NCBI RefSeq assembly: GCF_015319355.1
Contig: NZ_JADILU010000012.1
Location: 1-51,282 of the forward strand
Direction of reading: 5' to 3'
Origin: Psychroserpens luteus
Lineage (GTDB): Bacteria > Bacteroidota > Bacteroidia > Flavobacteriales > Flavobacteriaceae
Length of the DNA stretch: 51,282 nucleotides
The translations under genes were made by a program, and so were the position numbers. The first letter of the stretch is position 1, and every line of letters begins with the position of its first letter. The notes under the pieces are model-generated. The model saw nothing but the letters and a program-made list of their open reading frames with translations, had not been told where the DNA came from and searched no databases. Below are positions 25,216 to 35,142 of this stretch, one piece after another.

Positions 25216-26907
25216 TCAAAATGTAGTTGTTAAACTTAAGTGAATTTTAGAATCTGATAATTTGAATCTTTGATTTTCAGTTTTTCCACTAGTGTAATTA
25301 AATCGAAATAACCCAGCTTTGGTGAGAAGTCCAAACCCAAATCCAAATCCAAAGAGTTTTTCTTTTTGATTTGCATTTTGATTTTCAAAATATGCAGCAT
25401 CAATTACTGAATGTACATAGATGGTATTGTTGAGTTTGTATCTGTATTCGGTATTTAAAACTGCATATAAATTAGCAATTAAGCTGTTTTCTTCAAAGCC
25501 ACGAATTGAGTTTATACCACCAAAACGAGGCAGTTCGTTTTCTAAATAGGTGTCAGAGATTAAGTAGTTAGAGCTTACTCTTCCGTAGATACTATTTTTA
25601 TTATTAAGATTAAAAATTTTAAATGTATTGAGATAAAAGTTTGATTGTTTTTCTTCTAAGTCTTCGTAGGTTCTATTCCCAAATCCAGTAGAGATATCAA
25701 ATAAAAAATTTATAGGAAAAAGTAGATTAAAATTTTGTCGGTCTGTGTACGTGTAATTTACAAAGTATTGGTTAGAGTCATAATCCGTAATCAATGTAGA
25801 GGGAGTGTCGAGTAAGTCTGTAGATTGCACAGTTGAAATTCCACCAGAGATTATATGTTTACTGTTAATTTGATAATTAAGCTTAGCAGCTTGAGTCACT
25901 GTAACAAAAGATGAATCTCTTTTAAAAATATTTAAATTTACATCAATGCCAACTGGAGTGTTAAATATATATGGTGCTTTTAATCTTAAATCAAAAGTCT
26001 GTTGTTCATTTTCCTCACTCTTATACATTAGTTTTAAAGACTCTCCATAATTTAGATTATTAGTTAAATTCAAATCTAAATAACCATCAAATTCAATTTT
26101 ATTAGTGGTTTCGTTAGTTCCAAAACCTAAAAAACCATCAAATGTATTGCTTTTTGCTTTTTCTATATACATATATAATATGGTAGAATCTTGAGAGAAT
26201 AGAACTTCGGGATCTCTAATTTGGTTAGCAAAAGGTAAATCATTTAAAGATTTAGTTTTTTGCTTAATCTTATCTAAGTTAAAGATTTGTCCTGCTTTAA
26301 TTTTTAAATAACGTTTTATAAATGACTTAGGAAATTTTTCATAACCTTTCAAAACAAGTTTGTCTATGGTTCGAGAATTTAGTTTTGAAACAGACAGAGA
26401 TCCTTTTAAATTTTTATGGTCAATTTTTTCAATATCAGTTATAATTAAAAAACTAAAAGGATTACCTTGATTTGCTATTTGCGTATTTATAAATTGTAAG
26501 GTAGTTTCAATATGTTCAATAGGAATAATTAAATTATTTTTTTTGTTTAAAAATCCAGTCAATTTTAAAATAGGTAAGCTCACTAAGTCATTATGAATTA
26601 TTGTAATGGACTCGTATTTGTTTTTTATACTGAAATTTGCCTGATATGAAGAATCCGTCTGTTTGATTAAATTAAGTTGCTCGGTTTCTATATATCCAAT
26701 TTGAATTAACTTTTTTTTAAGCTTAGTAATTTCAGTATTTAAAGAAGAATAATCTTCAAACGATTTTTTATAGCCTAAAGAATCTATAGATTTTGTTTCA
26801 TTTTCTGAAGAACCAATACAAGTTAAATGTAAGTTTTGTCCAGATGCATTAAAGAAATACAACAAAAATAGGAGTGAGGTAAAAAGATATTTTGTTTTTG
26901 GCATCAA
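25216..26907 (-). CDS. BamA/TamA-like outer membrane protein
   Basis: 563 residues. A signal peptide covers about residues 1-24. A POTRA-like N-terminal region (about 30-240) includes SFEDYSSLNTEITKLKKKLI, IGYIETEQLNLI and YEKFPKSFIKRYLKIKAGQI. The C-terminal beta-barrel includes the surface-antigen-like motif LPRFGGINSIRGFEENSLIA (about 460-480) and the terminal strand HLSLTTTF ending in Phe. The RGFEE motif marks the Omp85 superfamily, so it probably inserts or translocates proteins at the outer membrane; it is shorter than BamA and lacks five POTRA domains. Other options are FhaC/ShlB-like secretion pores. An exact TAnnTTTG box lies 14 nt upstream of the ATG. Confidence 0.72.
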   Translation of the reverse strand: MMPKTKYLFTSLLFLLYFFNASGQNLHLTCIGSSENETKSIDSLGYKKSFEDYSSLNTEITKLKKKLIQIGYIETEQLNLIKQTDSSYQANFSIKNKYESITIIHNDLVSLPILKLTGFLNKKNNLIIPIEHIETTLQFINTQIANQGNPFSFLIITDIEKIDHKNLKGSLSVSKLNSRTIDKLVLKGYEKFPKSFIKRYLKIKAGQIFNLDKIKQKTKSLNDLPFANQIRDPEVLFSQDSTILYMYIEKAKSNTFDGFLGFGTNETTNKIEFDGYLDLNLTNNLNYGESLKLMYKSEENEQQTFDLRLKAPYIFNTPVGIDVNLNIFKRDSSFVTVTQAAKLNYQINSKHIISGGISTVQSTDLLDTPSTLITDYDSNQYFVNYTYTDRQNFNLLFPINFLFDISTGFGNRTYEDLEEKQSNFYLNTFKIFNLNNKNSIYGRVSSNYLISDTYLENELPRFGGINSIRGFEENSLIANLYAVLNTEYRYKLNNTIYVHSVIDAAYFENQNANQKEKLFGFGFGFGLLTKAGLFRFNYTSGKTENQRFKLSDSKIHLSLTTTF

Positions 26908-26920
26908 AGATTCTATTATT

Positions 26921-26928
26921 CAAATCTA
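26921..26928 (-). promoter_or_regulatory. -7 box of the BamA/TamA-like gene
   Basis: TAGATTTG on the minus strand matches TAnnTTTG exactly, 13 nt upstream of the ATG (26905-26907). I see no convincing TTG at -33. A second, weaker box-like TTATTTTG lies just upstream. Confidence 0.4.
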
Positions 26929-27001
26929 ACGCAAAATAACTACTAAAAATATCTGTATATAAAAATAATTTGAAAAACTTTCTAAAATTAATCGCTTGGT
27001 G

Positions 27002-27050
27002 TTTGAATAATTGATATTTATTTTTACCTTTGCAGCCCTCTAAAGAGAGG
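27002..27050 (+). promoter_or_regulatory. Ribosomal supercluster promoter and leader hairpin
   Basis: TTTG (27002-27005), 19-nt spacer and TACCTTTG (27025-27032) are a perfect match to the Bacteroidota housekeeping promoter. The leader begins with CCTCT-AAAG-AGAGG (about 27037-27050), a short hairpin at the predicted 5' end of the mRNA. This is the main promoter for rpsL and the genes after it. Confidence 0.8.
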
Positions 27051-27076
27051 ATTTAATAAAAATTATATAGAAATAT

Positions 27077-27451
27077 ATGCCAACAATTTCACAATTAGTA
27101 CGAAAAGGAAGAGCCAAAATAACCAAGAAGAGTAAATCGGCTGCTTTAGATTCGTGTCCACAAAGACGTGGTGTATGTACTCGTGTTTATACAACGACAC
27201 CTAAAAAACCTAACTCAGCAATGCGTAAGGTAGCAAGGGTTCGTTTAACAAACGGAAAAGAGGTTAACGCATACATCGGTGGTGAAGGACACAATTTACA
27301 AGAGCACTCGATAGTATTGGTTAGAGGTGGAAGGGTAAAAGATTTGCCAGGAGTTAGATATCACATCGTTCGTGGTGCCTTAGACACCGCAGGTGTTGCA
27401 GGTAGAACACAACGTAGATCTAAGTATGGTGCAAAACGCCCTAAGAAGTAA
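27077..27451 (+). CDS. rpsL: 30S ribosomal protein S12
   Basis: 124 residues, full length. It has the decoding-site loop [12 protein letters not shown] with Lys43/Lys44 and [14 protein letters not shown] with Lys88. These are the positions at which streptomycin-resistance substitutions arise in other bacteria, and all are wild type here. It is the first gene of the str-type group and follows a consensus promoter. A 92-bp spacer with a repeat separates it from rpsG. Confidence 0.98.
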   Translation: MPTISQLVRKGRAKITKKSKSAALDSCPQRRGVCTRVYTTTPKKPNSAMRKVARVRLTNGKEVNAYIGGEGHNLQEHSIVLVRGGRVKDLPGVRYHIVRGALDTAGVAGRTQRRSKYGAKRPKK

Positions 27452-27543
27452 AATTAAAGTTAGAAGTTAGAAGTTAGAAATTTTGAGTGTAACGCTTAAA
27501 GTTGATAATTAAAGACTACAAACTAAAAACTCAAAAAGAAGAC
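27452..27543. repeat. AGTTAGA micro-repeat and inverted repeat, rpsL-rpsG spacer
   Basis: AGTTAGA is repeated three times in tandem (27458-27478). TTTTGAGT (27481-27488) and ACTCAAAA (27529-27536) are inverted. The right half, GACTACAAACTAAAAACT (27514-27531), closely resembles the tract before rpsK (41776-41800). The element separates two normally adjacent genes. Confidence 0.55.
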
Positions 27544-28020
27544 ATGAGAAAAAGAGCAGCAAAAAAGAGACCGCTTTTGCCAGATCCAAGATTTAACGAT
27601 CAGTTAGTAACTCGTTTCGTTAACATGATGATGTGGGATGGTAAGAAGTCTGTCGCTTTTAAAGTATTCTATGATGCAATTGATATTGTAGAAGCAAAAA
27701 AAACAGATGAAGAAAAAACAGCTTTAGAAATCTGGAAAGATGCCTTATCTAACGTTATGCCTCACGTAGAAGTACGTAGTCGTAGAGTAGGTGGAGCAAC
27801 GTTCCAAATTCCAATGCAAATTCGTCCGGATCGAAAAGTATCTACAGCTATGAAATGGTTGATTAGTTATTCTAGAAAAAGAAATGAAAAATCTATGCCT
27901 CAAAAATTGGCTGCTGAAGTTTTAGCTGCAGCTAAAGAAGAAGGAGCAGCTGTCAAAAAGAGAGTTGATACTCACAAAATGGCAGAAGCGAATAAGGCAT
28001 TTTCTCACTTTAGATTTTAA
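27544..28020 (+). CDS. rpsG: 30S ribosomal protein S7
   Basis: 158 residues from ATG 27544. A longer frame from 27502 would add 14 residues ([14 protein letters not shown]) not found in S7, and the canonical [15 protein letters not shown] start is at 27544. Conserved rRNA-binding segments are [21 protein letters not shown] and [18 protein letters not shown]7 nucleates assembly of the 30S head and in E. coli represses the str operon. The gene ends 6 bp before fusA. Confidence 0.97.
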   Translation: MRKRAAKKRPLLPDPRFNDQLVTRFVNMMMWDGKKSVAFKVFYDAIDIVEAKKTDEEKTALEIWKDALSNVMPHVEVRSRRVGGATFQIPMQIRPDRKVSTAMKWLISYSRKRNEKSMPQKLAAEVLAAAKEEGAAVKKRVDTHKMAEANKAFSHFRF

Positions 28021-28026
28021 GAAGAA

Positions 28027-30153
28027 ATGGCAAGAGATTTAAAATATACAAGAAATATTGGAATTGCTGCTCATATTGATGCTGGTAAAACAACAACAAC
28101 AGAGCGTATTCTTTATTATACAGGAGTTTCACATAAAATTGGTGAAGTACATGATGGTGCTGCAACAATGGACTGGATGGAGCAAGAGCAAGAACGTGGT
28201 ATTACTATTACGTCTGCTGCTACAACATGTACGTGGCAGTTTCCGAAGGAGAACGCTCAAGTTCTTCCTGATACAAAGGATTATCACTTTAATATTATTG
28301 ATACTCCAGGTCACGTAGATTTTACGGTTGAAGTTAACCGTTCATTACGTGTACTAGATGGTTTAGTGTTTTTGTTTAGTGCAGTTGATGGTGTTGAGCC
28401 ACAATCTGAAACTAACTGGAGACTTGCTGATAACTATAAAGTACCAAGAATAGGATTCGTAAATAAAATGGATCGTCAAGGTTCTGACTTTATGATGGTT
28501 TGTGGTCAAGTAAAAGAAATGTTAGGTTCAAATGCTGTGCCTATCGTTTTAAATATTGGTGACGAAGAAAACTTCAAAGGTATTGTCGATTTAGTTAAGA
28601 ACAGAGCTATTATTTGGCATGAAGAAGGAATGGGTGCAACGTTTGATGTTGTTGATATTCCTGAAGAACTTAAAGAAGAAGCAAAAATTCTACGTGCTAA
28701 ACTTATTGAAGAAGTAGCAAGTTATGATGAGAACTTACTAGAGAAGTTTATGGAAGATGAAGATTCGATTACGGAAGAAGAAGTGCATTCTGCACTTAGA
28801 GCTGCTGTGATGGATATGGCAATTATTCCTATGATTTGTGGTTCTGCTTTCAAAAATAAAGGTGTGCAGTTTTTATTAGATGCTGTATGTCGTTACTTAC
28901 CTTCTCCAATGGACAAGGAAGGTATAAAAGGAATGAATCCTGATACAGAATTAGAAGAAATTCGTAAGCCAAGTGTAGATGAACCTTTCGCTGCATTAGC
29001 ATTTAAAATTGCTACAGATCCTTTCGTAGGACGTTTAGCGTTTTTTAGAGCTTATTCTGGTCGTTTAGATGCAGGTTCTTATGTTTTAAATAATCGTTCT
29101 GGTAAGAAAGAACGTATCTCTCGTATCTATCAAATGCATGCTAATAAGCAAAATGCAATTGATTATATAGAAGCTGGAGATATTGGAGCTGCTGTTGGAT
29201 TTAAATCTATCAAAACGGGAGATACACTTACTGATCAAGATCATCCTATTGTTTTAGAATCTATGGACTTTCCAGATCCTGTAATTGGTATTGCGGTTGA
29301 GCCTAAAACTAAAGCAGATGTTGATAAACTAGGTATTGGTTTAGCTAAATTAGCTGAAGAGGATCCTACGTTTACTGTACGTTCAGACGAAGCTTCAGGT
29401 CAGACTATTATTTCTGGAATGGGTGAACTTCACTTAGATGTTATTGTAGATCGTTTACGTCGTGAGTTTAAAGTTGAGGTTAATCAAGGTCAACCACAAG
29501 TAGAGTATAAAGAGGCTATTACAGCATCTGCAGATCACAGAGAAGTTTACAAGAAACAATCAGGTGGTCGTGGTAAATTTGCTGATATCGTATTTACGGT
29601 AGAACCAGCAGATGAAGGTGTAGTAGGTCTTCAGTTTGAATCTGTGATTAAAGGTGGTAACGTTCCTAAAGAATTTATACCTTCAATTGAAAAAGGATTT
29701 AAACAAGCAATGATAAACGGACCATTAGCTGGTTACGAAATTGATTCTATGAAAGTGACTTTAAGAGATGGATCATACCACGATGTGGATTCTGATCAAC
29801 TATCTTTTGAATTAGCTGCGAAGTTAGGATTTAAAAATTGTGCTAAAGCTGCGAAAGCAGTAATTATGGAGCCTATTATGAAACTTGAGGTAATCACACC
29901 TGAAGAAAATATGGGTGATATAGTTGGAGATTTAAATCGTCGTCGTGGACAAATGAGTGATATGGGTGATAGAGCTGGTGCAAAAACTGTAAAAGCAACT
30001 GTACCATTATCAGAAATGTTTGGTTATGTAACAACATTAAGAACATTATCTTCAGGTCGTGCAACATCAACAATGGAATTTTCACATTATGCTGAAACTC
30101 CTTCTAATATTTCAGAAGAAGTAATTAAAGCAGCAAAAGGCGTAGAAGCTTAA
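28027..30153 (+). CDS. fusA: Translation elongation factor G
   Basis: 708 residues, five-domain EF-G. G1 AHIDAGKT (15-22), G3 DTPGHVDF (92-99), G4 NKMD (146-149). The domain IV loop and C-terminal [23 protein letters not shown] are intact. It translocates tRNA and mRNA on the ribosome and helps recycle ribosomes. tuf does not follow, which is usual for Bacteroidota; rpsJ comes next after 13 bp. Confidence 0.98.
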   Translation: MARDLKYTRNIGIAAHIDAGKTTTTERILYYTGVSHKIGEVHDGAATMDWMEQEQERGITITSAATTCTWQFPKENAQVLPDTKDYHFNIIDTPGHVDFTVEVNRSLRVLDGLVFLFSAVDGVEPQSETNWRLADNYKVPRIGFVNKMDRQGSDFMMVCGQVKEMLGSNAVPIVLNIGDEENFKGIVDLVKNRAIIWHEEGMGATFDVVDIPEELKEEAKILRAKLIEEVASYDENLLEKFMEDEDSITEEEVHSALRAAVMDMAIIPMICGSAFKNKGVQFLLDAVCRYLPSPMDKEGIKGMNPDTELEEIRKPSVDEPFAALAFKIATDPFVGRLAFFRAYSGRLDAGSYVLNNRSGKKERISRIYQMHANKQNAIDYIEAGDIGAAVGFKSIKTGDTLTDQDHPIVLESMDFPDPVIGIAVEPKTKADVDKLGIGLAKLAEEDPTFTVRSDEASGQTIISGMGELHLDVIVDRLRREFKVEVNQGQPQVEYKEAITASADHREVYKKQSGGRGKFADIVFTVEPADEGVVGLQFESVIKGGNVPKEFIPSIEKGFKQAMINGPLAGYEIDSMKVTLRDGSYHDVDSDQLSFELAAKLGFKNCAKAAKAVIMEPIMKLEVITPEENMGDIVGDLNRRRGQMSDMGDRAGAKTVKATVPLSEMFGYVTTLRTLSSGRATSTMEFSHYAETPSNISEEVIKAAKGVEA

Positions 30154-30166
30154 AACTAAAAAGAAA

Positions 30167-30472
30167 ATGAGTCAGAAAATTAGAATAAAATTAAAGTCTT
30201 ACGATCACAATTTAGTTGACAAGTCTGCTGATAAGATTGTAAAAACAGTAAAAAGTACAGGTGCTGTTGTAACTGGACCAATTCCACTACCAACACATAA
30301 AAAGATTTTCACTGTATTACGTTCACCACACGTAAATAAGAAGTCAAGAGAACAATTTCAGTTAAGCTCTTACAAGAGATTACTTGATATCTACTCTTCA
30401 TCTTCTAAAACGATTGATGCGTTAATGAAACTTGAATTACCAAGTGGAGTTGAAGTAGAGATTAAAGTGTAA
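30167..30472 (+). CDS. rpsJ: 30S ribosomal protein S10
   Basis: 101 residues with the S10 signature ([51 protein letters not shown]). It is a 30S head protein and, as NusE, a partner of NusB and NusG in antitermination. Unusually for this tightly packed cluster, 193 bp with a strong intrinsic terminator separate it from rplC, so S10 ends the first transcription segment. Confidence 0.98.
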   Translation: MSQKIRIKLKSYDHNLVDKSADKIVKTVKSTGAVVTGPIPLPTHKKIFTVLRSPHVNKKSREQFQLSSYKRLLDIYSSSSKTIDALMKLELPSGVEVEIKV

Positions 30473-30482
30473 GTGAATCTTA

Positions 30483-30592
30483 TCGCTTAAAAGATAAAAG
30501 CGAAACATGTCCTGAGCTGCGTGCAAAGGAAAAACGGTAAAAATACAATTCAAGGTCGAATGTATTTTCGGCCTTGAATTTTTTATAAATAG
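30483..30592 (+). terminator. Hairpin and strong intrinsic terminator between rpsJ and rplC
   Basis: A small hairpin TCGCTT/AAGCGA (30483-30488, 30498-30503) is followed by AATTCAAGGTCGAA (30547-30560) paired with TTCGGCCTTGAATT (30567-30580). The latter is a 14-bp stem with one G-T wobble and a 6-nt loop, then TTTTATA. By sequence it is a full Rho-independent terminator inside the ribosomal cluster. It may be an attenuator. Confidence 0.8.
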
Positions 30593-30644
30593 GGACAAGT
30601 CGCGACTTGTCCGACATAAACAAAGAGGCAAGTCGCGAATTGCC
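30593..30644. repeat. Paired REP-like palindromes before rplC
   Basis: GGACAAGTCGCGACTTGTCC (30593-30612) is a perfect 20-bp palindrome. After 14 bp comes GGCAAGTCGCGAATTGCC (30627-30644), a nearly perfect second copy with the same AAGTCGCGA core. Paired palindromes of this sort resemble REP/BIME elements mobilised by REP-associated tyrosine transposases. No such transposase is in the window. Confidence 0.65.
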
Positions 30645-30665
30645 AATAACAAAACAAAATTAATT

Positions 30666-31283
30666 ATGTCTGGGTTAATAGGAAAAAAGATCGGTATGAC
30701 CAGCATTTTCGATGAAAATGGAAAAAATATTCCATGTACAGTAATCGAAGCTGGACCATGTATCGTTACCCAAGTCAGAACCGAAGAGGTCGACGGGTAC
30801 AGTGCCCTTCAACTTGGTTTCGATGACAAGACAGAGAAAAGTGCTACTAAAGCTGAAATTGGTCACGCCAAAAAAGCTGGTACTTCTGTTAAGAGAAAAG
30901 TCGCGGAATTTCAAGGATTTGAAGGAGATTACAAATTAGGAGATGCAATAACAGTAGAACACTTTATAGAAGGTGAGTTTGTTGATGTTGCAGGAACTTC
31001 TAAAGGAAAAGGTTTCCAAGGTGTTGTAAAACGTCATGGATTTGCTGGTGTAGGTCAAGCGACACACGGTCAGCATAACCGTTTAAGAGCTCCAGGTTCT
31101 ATTGGTGCTGCTTCATATCCTGCGAGAGTATTCAAAGGAATGAAAATGGCTGGTCGAATGGGTGGCGAAAGAGTATATGTTGAAAATTTAAGAGTCTACA
31201 AAGTAGTTGCTGAAAAGAACTTAATTGTGGTTAAAGGATGTGTTCCAGGACACAAAAACTCTTATGTAATTATTCAAAAATAA
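30666..31283 (+). CDS. rplC: 50S ribosomal protein L3
   Basis: 205 residues. It has the [19 protein letters not shown] start, the central [12 protein letters not shown] loop reaching towards the peptidyl transferase centre, and the [16 protein letters not shown]-terminal part. It is among the first proteins to bind 23S rRNA. The stop overlaps the rplD start in TAATG (1 nt), so the two are translationally coupled. It is the first gene after the in-cluster terminator and palindromes. Confidence 0.98.
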   Translation: MSGLIGKKIGMTSIFDENGKNIPCTVIEAGPCIVTQVRTEEVDGYSALQLGFDDKTEKSATKAEIGHAKKAGTSVKRKVAEFQGFEGDYKLGDAITVEHFIEGEFVDVAGTSKGKGFQGVVKRHGFAGVGQATHGQHNRLRAPGSIGAASYPARVFKGMKMAGRMGGERVYVENLRVYKVVAEKNLIVVKGCVPGHKNSYVIIQK

Positions 31284-31912
31284 TGAAAGTAGCAGTTTTA
31301 GATATAAACGGAAAAGACACAGGTAGAAAGGTAGACCTTTCTAAGGATGTGTTCGCTATTGAGCCTAATAATCATGCAGTTTATTTAGATGTTAAGCAAT
31401 ATCTTGCTAATCAACGTCAAGGAACGCATAAGGCAAAAGAAAGAGCAGAAATTTCTGGAAGTACACGTAAGATAAAAAAACAAAAAGGTACTGGTACTGC
31501 AAGAGCAGGTAGTATTAAATCTGGTGTATTTAGAGGTGGTGGACGTATGTTCGGACCAAGACCAAGAAATTATAGTATTAAATTGAATAAAAACCTGAAG
31601 CGTTTAGCACGTAAATCAGCTTTATCAATGAAAGCTAATGATAAGGAAATCTTAATTTTGGAAGACTTCACTTTTGATTCTCCAAAAACGAAAAACTTTA
31701 CTGCAATATTGAACGCTTTAGACCTGCAAAACAAAAAATCTTTGTTTGTCTTGGGTGCGTCAAATAATAATGTATATTTGTCATCACGTAATTTTAAAGG
31801 CTCTGAAGTCATAATGAACTCAGAATTAAGTACTTATAAAATACTGAATGCAAGTAAAATAGTTCTTTTAGAGGGATCTTTAGAAGGAATTGAATCGAAC
31901 TTAAGTAAATAA
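31283..31912 (+). CDS. rplD: 50S ribosomal protein L4
   Basis: 209 residues from ATG 31283, overlapping the rplC stop; an earlier in-frame codon at 31238 lies inside rplC and is rejected. It has the [19 protein letters not shown] start, the extended loop KKQKGTGTARAGSIKSGVFRG lining the exit tunnel, and GPRPRNYSIKLNKNLKRLA. In E. coli L4 represses its own operon through the S10 leader. If something similar exists here, the rpsJ-rplC gap is the natural place for the target. Confidence 0.97.
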   Translation: MKVAVLDINGKDTGRKVDLSKDVFAIEPNNHAVYLDVKQYLANQRQGTHKAKERAEISGSTRKIKKQKGTGTARAGSIKSGVFRGGGRMFGPRPRNYSIKLNKNLKRLARKSALSMKANDKEILILEDFTFDSPKTKNFTAILNALDLQNKKSLFVLGASNNNVYLSSRNFKGSEVIMNSELSTYKILNASKIVLLEGSLEGIESNLSK

Positions 31913-31918
31913 AAGACA

Positions 31919-32209
31919 ATGAGTATCTTAATTAAACCTATCATCACTGAAAAAGCGACAACTAATAGTGAGTTGAACAACTGCTTTACATTTCAAGTGA
32001 AAACCAAGGCGAACAAGGTAGAAATCAAAAAAGCGGTGGAAGCTGCTTATGGTGTCTCTGTAGAAAAAGTTCGTACTATAAATGTCCGTCCAGATCGTAG
32101 TACTAAGTTTACAAAAACTGGTATTCAACATGGTAAAACAAATGCTGTTAAAAAAGCAATTGTACAACTGGCGGATGGTGAAGTAATTGATTTATACACT
32201 AACATGTAA
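31919..32209 (+). CDS. rplW: 50S ribosomal protein L23
   Basis: 96 residues, single L23/L25-type domain (LIKPIITEKATTNSELNNCF, VEIKKAVEAAYGVSVEKVRTINV). L23 sits at the tunnel exit and docks trigger factor and SRP. It lacks the longer internal loop of E. coli L23, in line with its short length. It lies 6 bp after rplD and 10 bp before rplB. Confidence 0.97.
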   Translation: MSILIKPIITEKATTNSELNNCFTFQVKTKANKVEIKKAVEAAYGVSVEKVRTINVRPDRSTKFTKTGIQHGKTNAVKKAIVQLADGEVIDLYTNM

Positions 32210-32219
32210 TTAGACAAGA

Positions 32220-33047
32220 ATGTCAGTAAGAAAATTAAAACCAATCACATCAGCTCAGCGATTTAGAGTAGTAAATGGATTCGATGCCATAACTACTGAT
32301 AAGCCGGAAAAGAGTTTACTCGTACCGAACAAAAGGTCTGGTGGTAGAAACAATCGAGGAAAAATGACAATGCGCCAAATTGGTGGAGGTCATAAAAGAA
32401 AGTATCGTATTATCGATTTTAAAAGAGACAAAGCAGGAGTTCCTGGTGAAGTAGCTTCAATACAATACGATCCAAACAGAACAGCGTTTATTGCATTATT
32501 GAATTATCAAGATGGAGAAAAGCGTTACATTATTGCACAAAATGGTTTACAAGTTGGGCAAAATGTATTTTCTGGAAGAGAAGGAGTAGCGCCAGAAATT
32601 GGTAATGCTATGCCATTAAGTGAAATACCTTTGGGTACTATAATTTCTTGTATTGAATTGCGTCCTGGACAAGGAGCGGTAATGGCAAGAAGTGCTGGAG
32701 CATTTGCTCAATTAATGGCAAGAGACGGTAAGTTTGCAACTGTAAAATTACCATCAGGAGAAACTAGATTGATTCTTGTAGAATGTTTAGCTACAATTGG
32801 AGTTATTTCTAACTCTGATCATCAATTAACTGTATCTGGTAAAGCAGGTAGAAGTAGATGGTTAGGTAGAAGACCAAGAGTTAGACCAGTGGTAATGAAT
32901 CCAGTTGATCACCCGATGGGTGGTGGTGAAGGTAAATCTTCAGGTGGACACCCAAGATCTAGAAATGGTATTCCTGCTAAAGGATTTAGAACACGTTCTA
33001 AGACTAAAGCGAGTAATAAGTATATTGTAGAACGTAGAAAGAAATAA
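32220..33047 (+). CDS. rplB: 50S ribosomal protein L2
   Basis: 275 residues. N-terminal [13 protein letters not shown]; an OB-fold region with [23 protein letters not shown]; the C-terminal segment [23 protein letters not shown] contains the conserved His needed for peptidyl transferase activity in E. coli. Full length. L2 joins the subunits and supports the catalytic centre. Confidence 0.98.
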   Translation: MSVRKLKPITSAQRFRVVNGFDAITTDKPEKSLLVPNKRSGGRNNRGKMTMRQIGGGHKRKYRIIDFKRDKAGVPGEVASIQYDPNRTAFIALLNYQDGEKRYIIAQNGLQVGQNVFSGREGVAPEIGNAMPLSEIPLGTIISCIELRPGQGAVMARSAGAFAQLMARDGKFATVKLPSGETRLILVECLATIGVISNSDHQLTVSGKAGRSRWLGRRPRVRPVVMNPVDHPMGGGEGKSSGGHPRSRNGIPAKGFRTRSKTKASNKYIVERRKK

Positions 33048-33057
33048 TTGAGATAAT

Positions 33058-33336
33058 ATGGCACGTTCATTAAAAAAAGGACCTTACATCCATTATAAAT
33101 TGAGTAAAAAAGTTGATGCTAATGTAGCATCTAACAAAAAGACGGTAATCAAAACGTGGTCTAGAGCCTCTATGATTTCTCCGGATTTTGTTGGACAAAC
33201 TATTGCAGTTCATAACGGACGTCAATTTGTACCAGTTTATGTAACTGAAAATATGGTAGGTCATAAATTAGGAGAATTTTCACCAACACGATCTTTTAGA
33301 GGTCATGCAGGTGCAAAAAATAAAGGTAAAAAATAG
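33058..33336 (+). CDS. rpsS: 30S ribosomal protein S19
   Basis: 92 residues with the invariant [15 protein letters not shown] start and [20 protein letters not shown] followed by [12 protein letters not shown]. It is a 30S head protein that forms a complex with S13 and contacts the A-site tRNA. It lies 10 bp after rplB and 5 bp before rplV. Confidence 0.98.
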   Translation: MARSLKKGPYIHYKLSKKVDANVASNKKTVIKTWSRASMISPDFVGQTIAVHNGRQFVPVYVTENMVGHKLGEFSPTRSFRGHAGAKNKGKK

Positions 33337-33341
33337 TAGCT

Positions 33342-33749
33342 ATGGGAAGTCGTAAAAAACAAATGGCAGATGCTATTAAGGAAGACAGAAAGAAAGTTGC
33401 ATTTGCAAAATTAAATAACTGTCCTACCTCACCAAGAAAAATGCGTTTAGTTGCAGATTTGGTAAGAGGAAAAGAAGCAGAAAAAGCATTACAAATCTTA
33501 AGATTTAGCTCAAAAGAAGCGTCTAGGCGCTTAGAGAAATTGTTGTTATCAGCAATTTCTAACTGGCAAGCTAAAAATGAAGATGCTGATATGGAAGAAG
33601 CAGATTTATTTGTACAAGAGATTAGAGTTGATGGAGGATCTATGTTAAAGAGATTACGTCCAGCACCTCAAGGTCGTGCACACAGAATAAGAAAAAGATC
33701 TAATCACGTTACAGTTGTGATTGGAGCTAAAAATAACACACAAGCTTAA
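33342..33749 (+). CDS. rplV: 50S ribosomal protein L22
   Basis: 135 residues. It has [42 protein letters not shown] and the tunnel beta-hairpin [22 protein letters not shown] short N-terminal extension ([18 protein letters not shown]) precedes the core, as is usual for flavobacterial L22. The hairpin shows no deletion of the kind linked to macrolide resistance. Confidence 0.97.
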   Translation: MGSRKKQMADAIKEDRKKVAFAKLNNCPTSPRKMRLVADLVRGKEAEKALQILRFSSKEASRRLEKLLLSAISNWQAKNEDADMEEADLFVQEIRVDGGSMLKRLRPAPQGRAHRIRKRSNHVTVVIGAKNNTQA

Positions 33750-33757
33750 ATAGAGAT

Positions 33758-34480
33758 ATGGGACAAAAGACAAATCCAATCGGAAATCGTTTAGGAATTA
33801 TCAGAGGATGGGAATCTAACTGGTATGGTGGAAACGATTATGGTGATAAACTTGCTGAAGACGATAAAATCAGAAAGTATATTCATGCTCGTTTATCAAA
33901 AGCTAGTGTATCTAGAGTTATTATTGAGCGTACGCTTAAACTTGTAACCGTTACTATCACTACTGCTAGACCTGGTATTATTATCGGTAAAGGTGGACAA
34001 GAGGTAGACAAGTTAAAAGAAGAGCTTAAGAAAATTACTGGAAAAGAAGTTCAGTTAAATATCTTTGAAATTAAGAGACCTGAACTTGATGCATTTTTAG
34101 TAGGATCGAGTGTTGCTCGTCAAATTGAAAATCGTATTTCTTACAGACGTGCGATCAAAATGGCAATTGCTGCAGCGATACGAATGAATGCTGAAGGAAT
34201 AAAAATTCAAATTAGTGGTCGTTTAAATGGTGCTGAAATGGCACGTAGCGAACACTACAAAGAGGGACGTATTCCTTTGTCTACTTTTAGAGCTGACATT
34301 GATTATGCTTTAGTTGAGGCACATACTACTTATGGTAGATTAGGTGTTAAAGTTTGGATCATGAAGGGTGAAGTATACGGAAAAAGAGAACTTTCTCCAT
34401 TAGTTGGCTTGTCTAAGAAACAAGGTGGTAAACCAGGAGGACGCGGTCGTGATAATAATAAATCTCGTCGTAGAAAGTAA
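33758..34480 (+). CDS. rpsC: 30S ribosomal protein S3
   Basis: 240 residues. A KH domain ([21 protein letters not shown]) and a C-terminal S3 domain ([35 protein letters not shown]), then a basic Gly-rich tail of about 25 residues. It forms part of the mRNA entry channel and helicase. It lies 8 bp after rplV. Confidence 0.98.
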   Translation: MGQKTNPIGNRLGIIRGWESNWYGGNDYGDKLAEDDKIRKYIHARLSKASVSRVIIERTLKLVTVTITTARPGIIIGKGGQEVDKLKEELKKITGKEVQLNIFEIKRPELDAFLVGSSVARQIENRISYRRAIKMAIAAAIRMNAEGIKIQISGRLNGAEMARSEHYKEGRIPLSTFRADIDYALVEAHTTYGRLGVKVWIMKGEVYGKRELSPLVGLSKKQGGKPGGRGRDNNKSRRRK

Positions 34481-34499
34481 TTTTTAAAGAAAAGTAATA

Positions 34500-34919
34500 A
34501 TGTTACAACCGAAAAGAACAAAATTTCGTAAAGTCCAAAAAGGACGTATGAAAGGAAATACAGGAAGAGGTTTTACACTTTCTAATGGTATGTTTGGTAT
34601 AAAATCTATGGATACTAATTTTTTGACTTCTCGTCAAATCGAAGCTGCACGTATTGCTGCAACTCGTTACATGAAGAGAGAAGGTCAATTGTGGATCAAG
34701 ATATTTCCAGACAAGCCAATTACTAAAAAGCCTTTAGAGGTTCGTATGGGTAAGGGTAAAGGAGCTGTAGAATATTGGGTAGCTGTAGTAAAACCAGGAA
34801 GAATTTTATTTGAAATTGGTGGAGTGCCAATGGAAGTTGCAAAAGAAGCCCTGAGATTAGCTGCGCAAAAGTTACCAGTAAAAACAAAGTTTTTAATGGC
34901 TCGAGATTACGAAGCTTAA
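34500..34919 (+). CDS. rplP: 50S ribosomal protein L16
   Basis: 139 residues with [40 protein letters not shown], the [20 protein letters not shown] loop that reaches the A-site tRNA, and [17 protein letters not shown]16 carries the Arg (MGKGKG-adjacent) region hydroxylated in some bacteria; no linked oxygenase is seen here. It lies 19 bp after rpsC. Confidence 0.98.
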   Translation: MLQPKRTKFRKVQKGRMKGNTGRGFTLSNGMFGIKSMDTNFLTSRQIEAARIAATRYMKREGQLWIKIFPDKPITKKPLEVRMGKGKGAVEYWVAVVKPGRILFEIGGVPMEVAKEALRLAAQKLPVKTKFLMARDYEA

Positions 34920-34932
34920 TTTATTTGATATT

Positions 34933-35124
34933 ATGAAACAATCAGAAATTAAAGAATTATCAGTAGCTGAGTTACAAGAGAAACTTGGTGAAACTAAAAA
35001 GAGTTATGCAGACCTTAAAATGGCACATGCAATCTCTCCATTAGATAATCCAATTCAGTTACGAAACGTTAGACGTTCAGTAGCACGAATTGCAACAGAA
35101 TTAACTAAAAGAGAAATACAATAA
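34933..35124 (+). CDS. rpmC: 50S ribosomal protein L29
   Basis: 63 residues, two-helix L29 fold: MKQSEIKELSVAELQEKLGE then DNPIQLRNVRRSVARIATEL. It sits near the tunnel exit beside L23. Normal size. It lies 13 bp after rplP and 18 bp before rpsQ. Confidence 0.95.
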   Translation: MKQSEIKELSVAELQEKLGETKKSYADLKMAHAISPLDNPIQLRNVRRSVARIATELTKREIQ

Positions 35125-35142
35125 TTGTATTCTGGCTGAAAG

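Noticed and set aside
28027-30472. Absence of tuf between fusA and rpsJ as a deletion
   Set aside because: Bacteroidota normally carry tuf elsewhere, so this is lineage-typical.
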